Assembly: GCA_002684175.1 (NCBI GenBank)
Contig: NYUU01000070.1
Location: 2,022-8,164 of the forward strand
Origin: Synechococcus sp. CPC35
Lineage (GTDB): Bacteria; Cyanobacteriota; Cyanobacteriia; PCC-6307; Cyanobiaceae
Direction of reading: 5' to 3'
Length of the DNA: 6,143 nt
Positions 1 to 3,551 of the stretch are shown one piece after another. Below the pieces are notes generated by a model. That model saw only the letters and a list, made by a program, of their open reading frames with translations, ran no database searches and was not told the DNA's origin. How positions within the stretch are numbered: the first letter of the stretch is position 1; each line of letters opens with the position of its first letter. A program made the translations under genes and the position numbers.

Positions 1-1139
1 TCAGCGGCTTCTGCAATCGTGACGATCGCCTGATCCACCTCCTCCACAGTGGTGCTGCGGCCGAGGCTGAGCCTCAGGGAGGCTTCGGCCTCTGCACGGG
101 TCCGCCCGATCGCCTGAAGAACATGGGATGGAGCACCGTTGCTGCAGGCGGAACCGCTGCTGCAGGCAATCCCTGCACGGAGGCTGCGCTGCAGCCGGAC
201 TCCGCGCACCTCCGGGATGGTGATGTTGAGATTGTGGGGGAGGCGAGGTTCGATGGCTCCGTTGAGCTGAACTCCCGGGATGCGTCGCTGGAGCCCTGCC
301 CAGAGGCGATCACGTAGCTGTCTCACCCGGCAGGAGCGCGACTCCATGTCGTCGAGTGCCATGCGAGCTGCCATGGCGAATCCCACGATCAGGGCTGTTG
401 GCAGGGTCCCGGCCCGCAGGCCATCCTGCTGGCCACCGCCCCACTGCAGCGGTTCGAGCTCGACCCCATCACGCACCACAAGAGCTCCGATGCCTTTGGG
501 GCCGTAGATCTTGTGGGCACTCAGGCTGACGAGATCCAGCCCGAGCGCATCGGGGCTCAGTGGAATGTGACCGAAGGCCTGGGCTGCATCGCTGTGGAGC
601 GTGATTGCGTGCGAATGACAGACCTCTGCCAGCTCCAGCAGCGGTTGCTGTACGCCGATTTCATTGTTTGCCGCCATCACGCTCACCAGCCGGGTGTCGG
701 GCTCGATTGCTTCGTTCAGCTGGTTCGCCGTGATCAGGCCGTTGTGATCCGGCTTCAGCAGAGACACCCGGCAACCCTCCTTCCGCAACTGGGTGAGGGG
801 GTCCAGAACGGCATGGTGCTCCGTGGAGACACTGATCAGATGACAAGGGCCTCCACTGCCATGGAGCCAGAACCGTGCATGGCCGAGCAAGGCGAGGTTG
901 TTGGCCTCCGTTGCTCCGCTGGTGAACACAACACGTTCGGGTGGAACCGCAAGCGTGTCGCCAAGCTGACGGCGTGCCAGGTTCACGGCAGCGGAAGCGG
1001 ACAGTCCTCTTCTGTGCTGGCGGCTTGAGGGGTTCCCCCACTGCTCCATCCAGAACGGTGCCATCGCTTCGACAACTTCTGAAGCGCAGGGTGTGGTGGC
1101 CTGGAAATCGAAGTCGAGAGGGAAGGTGGTCAGCTGAAT
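1..1139 (-). CDS. Cysteine desulfurase, group I (IscS/NifS type), C-terminus cut by the window edge
   Basis: PLP-dependent enzyme that takes sulfur from L-cysteine, giving alanine and an enzyme-bound persulfide used for Fe-S clusters and other sulfur-containing cofactors; cytosolic. The minus-strand frame is open throughout. It reads DFQATTP near the N-terminus, then FTSGATEANN, STEHHAVLDP, NNEIG, HSDAAQ, SAHKIYGPKG (PLP Schiff-base Lys codon at 510-512) and GIACSSGSACSNGAPSH (persulfide Cys codon at 144-146). The SSGSACS loop places it in group I rather than the SufS group. Up to 379 codons are visible, close to the family length of about 380-400. The last visible residues are IAEAA, and the next codon (GA.) is split by the edge. 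The start is unresolved: no ATG, GTG or TTG lies in frame ahead of DFQATTP. I extend to ATT at 1139; CTG at 1133 is an alternative. The first in-frame ATG (1064) would remove conserved N-terminal sequence. It is divergent from the gene at 1183. Family call very secure; choice between IscS and NifS names not made. Confidence 0.95.
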   Translation of the reverse strand, partial: MQLTTFPLDFDFQATTPCASEVVEAMAPFWMEQWGNPSSRQHRRGLSASAAVNLARRQLGDTLAVPPERVVFTSGATEANNLALLGHARFWLHGSGGPCHLISVSTEHHAVLDPLTQLRKEGCRVSLLKPDHNGLITANQLNEAIEPDTRLVSVMAANNEIGVQQPLLELAEVCHSHAITLHSDAAQAFGHIPLSPDALGLDLVSLSAHKIYGPKGIGALVVRDGVELEPLQWGGGQQDGLRAGTLPTALIVGFAMAARMALDDMESRSCRVRQLRDRLWAGLQRRIPGVQLNGAIEPRLPHNLNITIPEVRGVRLQRSLRAGIACSSGSACSNGAPSHVLQAIGRTRAEAEASLRLSLGRSTTVEEVDQAIVTIAEAA

Positions 1140-1182
1140 CGGACAAGTCTTGCGATCATGGTCGAGTCCGCTCTTCTTCGGA
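1140..1182. other. Short divergent intergenic gap
   Basis: Only about 43 bp separate the likely desulfurase start from the first ATG of the plus-strand gene, and less if TTG at 1150 is that gene's start. Divergent promoters would have to lie here or inside the coding ends. I see no convincing -35/-10 pair or strong ribosome binding site on either strand. An out-of-frame minus-strand ATG begins at 1159 and meets a stop after nine codons; it bears on the desulfurase start problem. Confidence 0.5.
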
Positions 1183-1695
1183 ATGGGTCTGAGAGTCTCG
1201 ATGGCATTGCTTACAACGGGCCTGCTGTTCAGTCCATTCGCTGCCGAGGCGATTGATCGAAAAGAAATCCTTGAACAGATGAGGAAGTCCCGGCCGAAGG
1301 ATCTTCAGGTGCTGATCAAGGAGCCGGATGCAGGAGGAATGCGCACCATCGGGATTTATGGGGTCAAAGCTGGTGGACGTGACCCATATCTGAAGCGTTA
1401 TCAGCTCTGGGAGGAGTCCCCCAGTGATCTGAACATCTACTTCGAATCCGTGAACTGCAGCCCAGTCAATCCGTTACGGGTCAAGAGAACAGGCACTGCG
1501 GTTTATGTCCGCACCGTTAACCCCGGCGGGATCGTGGGGGATCAGAACCGTGAGGATCATCTGGTCTGGTGGGCGGCCTGTGTCCCGGAGATGGCGGGCG
1601 CCGATCCCGCTTCACTCCGGGAAAAAGCACTGTCGATGGGGTTTTCCACATTGATTCCTGAGCGCCAGGAGCTGTTACCCGCACTGGCCCCCTGA
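1183..1695 (+). CDS. Small secreted/periplasmic protein of unknown function
   Basis: A 170-residue protein that I do not recognise. Starting at ATG 1183, the N-terminus has an Arg (residue 4), a hydrophobic stretch (residues 7-20) and an Ala-rich end, AAEA, followed by IDRKE. This is a typical Sec signal peptide with cleavage likely near residue 23. The mature part is mixed polar sequence with no membrane segment and only two cysteines (C92 in NCSP, C133 in AACVP). These could form one disulfide, as expected outside the cytoplasm. Aromatic motifs include YLKRYQLWEE and LVWWAAC. The frame is open back to TTG 1150, and ATG 1201 would leave a shorter signal peptide; I prefer 1183 because it gives a positive residue ahead of the hydrophobic core. 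It ends in an inverted repeat, 39 bp before the response regulator. Probably a lineage-specific conserved protein, but that is inference. Confidence 0.8.
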   Translation: MGLRVSMALLTTGLLFSPFAAEAIDRKEILEQMRKSRPKDLQVLIKEPDAGGMRTIGIYGVKAGGRDPYLKRYQLWEESPSDLNIYFESVNCSPVNPLRVKRTGTAVYVRTVNPGGIVGDQNREDHLVWWAACVPEMAGADPASLREKALSMGFSTLIPERQELLPALAP

Positions 1696-1721
1696 GCGCT
1701 CCCTACATACATTGCGCTCAG
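1692..1721. repeat. 8-bp inverted repeat over the stop codon of the upstream gene
   Basis: CTGAGCGC at 1692-1699 is the exact reverse complement of GCGCTCAG at 1714-1721, with a 14-base spacer that includes TACATACATT. The left arm contains the TGA stop (1693-1695) of the small secreted protein, and the right arm ends 13 bases before the ATG of the response regulator. As RNA it would form a GC-rich hairpin. There is no following T-run, so it is not a standard intrinsic terminator. It could be an RNA-processing or attenuation element, an operator, or chance. Confidence 0.5.
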
Positions 1722-1734
1722 AGCGAGATCAGCC

Positions 1735-2472
1735 ATGAGCGACGCCCCCACCATCCCCTCCGATGAGCAGGAGGCCCCGCCGGCTCCGGTGCGTCTGCTG
1801 CTGGTTGACGATGAGCCCGGCCTGCGGTCGGCTGTGCAGGCCTATCTGGAGGATGAGGGCTTTGATGTGACCACGGCTGTGGATGGTGAGGAGGGTTTCA
1901 GCAAGGCACAGCAGATGCTTCCGGATGTGGTGATCAGCGACGTGATGATGCCCCGGCTCGATGGATACGGACTTCTGAGCAAGCTTCGGGGGGATGAGCG
2001 ACTCGGTGGAACTCCCGTGATCTTTCTCACGGCCAAGGGGATGACAGCCGATCGCACCGAGGGATATCTGGCTGGAGTGGATGACTACATTCCAAAACCC
2101 TTTGATCCGGATGAGCTCGTGGCACGGGTTCGCAACGTCGCTCAGCGCCAGCAGCGTCTGCTTCAGGAAGCCGCTCGTTTTGCGGATACGGACATGGGAC
2201 AGATGGCCAAGCAGATCACCGAGATCCGCTCCCTGCTCGCCCAGGCCGAGGCGCTCCCTTCCCGGGAACCTGTCGTTCACAATTTCACGCCCCGTGAAGC
2301 CAGCGTGTTGCAGCTGGTGGCCGAGGGACTGATGAACAAGGAAATCGCTCGCCAGCTTGAGACGTCAATCCGCAACGTCGAGAAATATGTGAGTCGTCTG
2401 TTCAACAAGACCGGCACCTCCAGTCGAACGGAACTGGTGCGCTATGCCTTGGAACACCGATTGGTGACGTGA
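1735..2472 (+). CDS. ycf29: NarL/FixJ-type two-component response regulator, Ycf29/TctD-like
   Basis: Cytoplasmic transcription regulator of 245 residues, normally switched by phosphorylation from a sensor kinase. After a Pro-rich N-terminal extension (about 18 residues) comes a receiver domain (about 19-135). It has the acidic pair D25-D26, phospho-acceptor D69 in VISDVMMP, T99 in FLTAKG and K121 in PKPFDPDEL, so all key residues are present. A Gln/Ala-rich helical linker (136-180) leads to a LuxR-type helix-turn-helix (about 184-245) with FTPREASVLQLVAEGL, NKEIARQL and a recognition helix around VEKYVSRLFNKTG. The receiver's SAVQAYLEDEGF and TAKGMTADRTEGYLAGVDDY match, from memory, the Ycf29/TctD-like regulator of cyanobacteria and red-algal plastids. 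The gene symbol therefore rests on recalled similarity and is less sure than the family. No kinase gene is nearby, so it is an orphan here. Its TGA overlaps the ATG of the next gene. Confidence 0.93.
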   Translation: MSDAPTIPSDEQEAPPAPVRLLLVDDEPGLRSAVQAYLEDEGFDVTTAVDGEEGFSKAQQMLPDVVISDVMMPRLDGYGLLSKLRGDERLGGTPVIFLTAKGMTADRTEGYLAGVDDYIPKPFDPDELVARVRNVAQRQQRLLQEAARFADTDMGQMAKQITEIRSLLAQAEALPSREPVVHNFTPREASVLQLVAEGLMNKEIARQLETSIRNVEKYVSRLFNKTGTSSRTELVRYALEHRLVT

Positions 2473-2474
2473 TG
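2470..2474 (+). promoter_or_regulatory. TGATG stop/start overlap (translational coupling site)
   Basis: The response-regulator stop TGA (2470-2472) shares its A with the ATG (2472-2474) of the pseudouridine synthase homologue. Ribosomes ending the first gene can restart on the second, so the two are very probably one transcript with coupled translation. A GTG at 2469 is also in frame, but the ATG is the simpler choice. Confidence 0.75.
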
Positions 2475-3398
2475 ACTCAGCCGGTGGGCTGGCGGCGGGC
2501 TGCCTTCAATCAAGGCTGGGTCTACCGCACTCGCATCGGTGTTGATGAGGGAGGGGAGTGGTTGAGTGCCTGGATGGCAAGGCGATATCGGCATTCGTCG
2601 GTATCGGAGTGGCTTGGACGGATTGAACGGGGAGAACTGTCTCGCAACGATGCGCCTCTTGCTGGGGATGTTGAGCTGGAAGCGGGTGACCGGATCAGCT
2701 GGCGGCGGCCTCCCTGGTTGGAGGAAGACATCCCCGATCGGTGGGAGACAATCCACGATGACGGCGATCTGCTGGTGATCAACAAGCCGTCAGGGCTGCC
2801 TGTGATTCCAGGAGGAGGTTTTCTGCGGCACACGCTCGCGGCACTGCTTGAGCCAACCGGTGCCCGACCCGTTCATCGGCTGGGCCGTTACACCTCAGGG
2901 TTGCAGGTGTGCGCGCGAAGGCCTGAAACAAGGGCCGACCTGTCCAGACAGTTCCTCCCCGGGGGAGGTTGTCGCAAGATTTACCGGGCATGGGCCCAGC
3001 GGGTCGAGGGGTTGATGCCAGGTCAGACGATGGCTGTTGAAAGCGATGTGGTTGAGCGCCGTCACCCTTTGACCGGATGGATCTGGGGACCTGATCCCGT
3101 GCTGACAGACGGTCCCATTCGACGTCGACTGCCGGCATCGTCCAGGCTCAGGCTGCTGAAACGCTCCTCGCAGGGGGATTTGCTCGAGGTGATGATCACC
3201 ACGGGCCGGCCTCATCAGATCCGCATTCACCTCGCCCAGATCGGTAGCCCGTTGCTGGGAGATCCTCTGTACCGGGCAGATCGAAGCGTTGATCCTTTCA
3301 CCACCCCTGGAGATGGTGGTTATCTCCTTCATGCTTCATTCCTGGAAATGTCGAAGGGTTGTTTTCACTGTCCAGAACGCTTTCCAGTGCTCGATTAG
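2472..3398 (+). CDS. RluA-family pseudouridine synthase homologue with the catalytic Asp replaced by Gly
   Basis: A 308-residue protein of the RluA family, which converts uridine to pseudouridine in rRNA or tRNA. The N-terminal part (about residues 25-80: EWLSAWMARRY, VSEWLGRIERGEL, LEAGDRISW) resembles an S4-like RNA-binding region. The catalytic domain has DGDLLVINKPSGLPVIPGGG (97-116), ARPVHRLGRYTSGLQV, and near the C-terminus TTGRPHQIRIHLAQIGSPLLGDPLY. In the family the second motif reads HRLDxxTSGL and its Asp is the catalytic nucleophile; here it is Gly138 (GGC, 2883-2885). All other motifs are intact and there is no frameshift, so this is not ordinary decay. I believe, from memory, that some cyanobacterial and plant RluA homologues also carry HRLG in this place, which would make this a conserved subfamily whose activity is uncertain. 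The gene is coupled to the upstream regulator by TGATG. RNA target unknown. Confidence 0.9.
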   Translation: MTQPVGWRRAAFNQGWVYRTRIGVDEGGEWLSAWMARRYRHSSVSEWLGRIERGELSRNDAPLAGDVELEAGDRISWRRPPWLEEDIPDRWETIHDDGDLLVINKPSGLPVIPGGGFLRHTLAALLEPTGARPVHRLGRYTSGLQVCARRPETRADLSRQFLPGGGCRKIYRAWAQRVEGLMPGQTMAVESDVVERRHPLTGWIWGPDPVLTDGPIRRRLPASSRLRLLKRSSQGDLLEVMITTGRPHQIRIHLAQIGSPLLGDPLYRADRSVDPFTTPGDGGYLLHASFLEMSKGCFHCPERFPVLD

Positions 3399-3422
3399 TG
3401 AGATTCGGTCATGTTTGATCAT

Positions 3423-3435
3423 ATCTTCTGAAGAT
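3423..3435. repeat. Compact 13-bp dyad, ATCTTC-T-GAAGAT
   Basis: Perfect 6-bp arms around a single central T, about 117 bp ahead of the chitinase ATG. A symmetric site with a one-base centre cannot form a useful RNA hairpin, so if it is functional it would be a binding site for a dimeric repressor or activator. It is short enough to arise by chance. Confidence 0.3.
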
Positions 3436-3461
3436 TGCAGTTGTACTTGTTGGGACTTCTG

Positions 3462-3486
3462 TTGCGAGGGTTTTTATGCCTCGCAA
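3462..3486. repeat. 8-bp perfect inverted repeat (hairpin) in the chitinase leader
   Basis: TTGCGAGG (3462-3469) pairs exactly with CCTCGCAA (3479-3486) across a 9-base loop, GTTTTTATG. The T-run is inside the loop rather than after the stem, so it is not a classic terminator for the upstream pair of genes. It could still end or process that transcript, or act in the 5' leader of the chitinase mRNA. An AAGGAG-like motif begins at the foot of the right arm. Confidence 0.5.
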
Positions 3487-3551
3487 AGGAGCGACTTCAG
3501 ACTCTTTTCTTTCCTTCTGAATTGAACTGATTTTTCTCCAGCTTTTAACTT

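Larger units (their letters stand above)
3399..3551. other. AT-rich intergenic leader upstream of the chitinase
   Basis: A 153-bp gap of about 40% GC by hand count, in contrast with the GC-rich genes to its left. It holds two inverted repeats (3423-3435 and 3462-3486), an isolated AAGGAG-like motif (about 3486-3491) with no start codon at the usual distance, and a pyrimidine-rich stretch (about 3503-3517). The chitinase promoter probably lies here. The best -35/-10 guess (TTGAAC at 3523, TAACTT at 3546) is too weak and too close to the ATG to call. No gene is seen apart from a 14-codon ORF that I reject. Confidence 0.55.

Noticed and set aside
513..1028. Plus-strand 171-codon frame
   Set aside because: It lies opposite the desulfurase and shows no family motif; a GC-driven antisense open frame.
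661..1146. Minus-strand 161-codon frame opening with TTG at 1146
   Set aside because: It is the wrong frame over the cysteine desulfurase; the true frame one base away carries all family motifs from DFQATTP onward.
1704..1713. TACATACATT as a -10 element for the response regulator
   Set aside because: No matching -35 at the right spacing; it lies in the loop of the inverted repeat and may be incidental.
1729..2280. Minus-strand 183-codon frame
   Set aside because: Antisense to the response regulator, whose motifs and residues are complete on the plus strand.
3462..3486. Hairpin as an intrinsic terminator of the upstream genes
   Set aside because: No T-run follows the stem on either strand; the T-run is within the loop. 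Kept only as an inverted repeat.
3476..3520. 14-codon ORF (MPRKGATSDSFLSF) in the chitinase leader
   Set aside because: Its ATG sits inside a hairpin loop with no ribosome binding site ahead, and it is too short to distinguish from chance.
3523..3551. Promoter for the chitinase (TTGAAC, 17 bp, TAACTT)
   Set aside because: The -10 matches the consensus poorly and abuts the ATG, which would imply a start point inside the gene.
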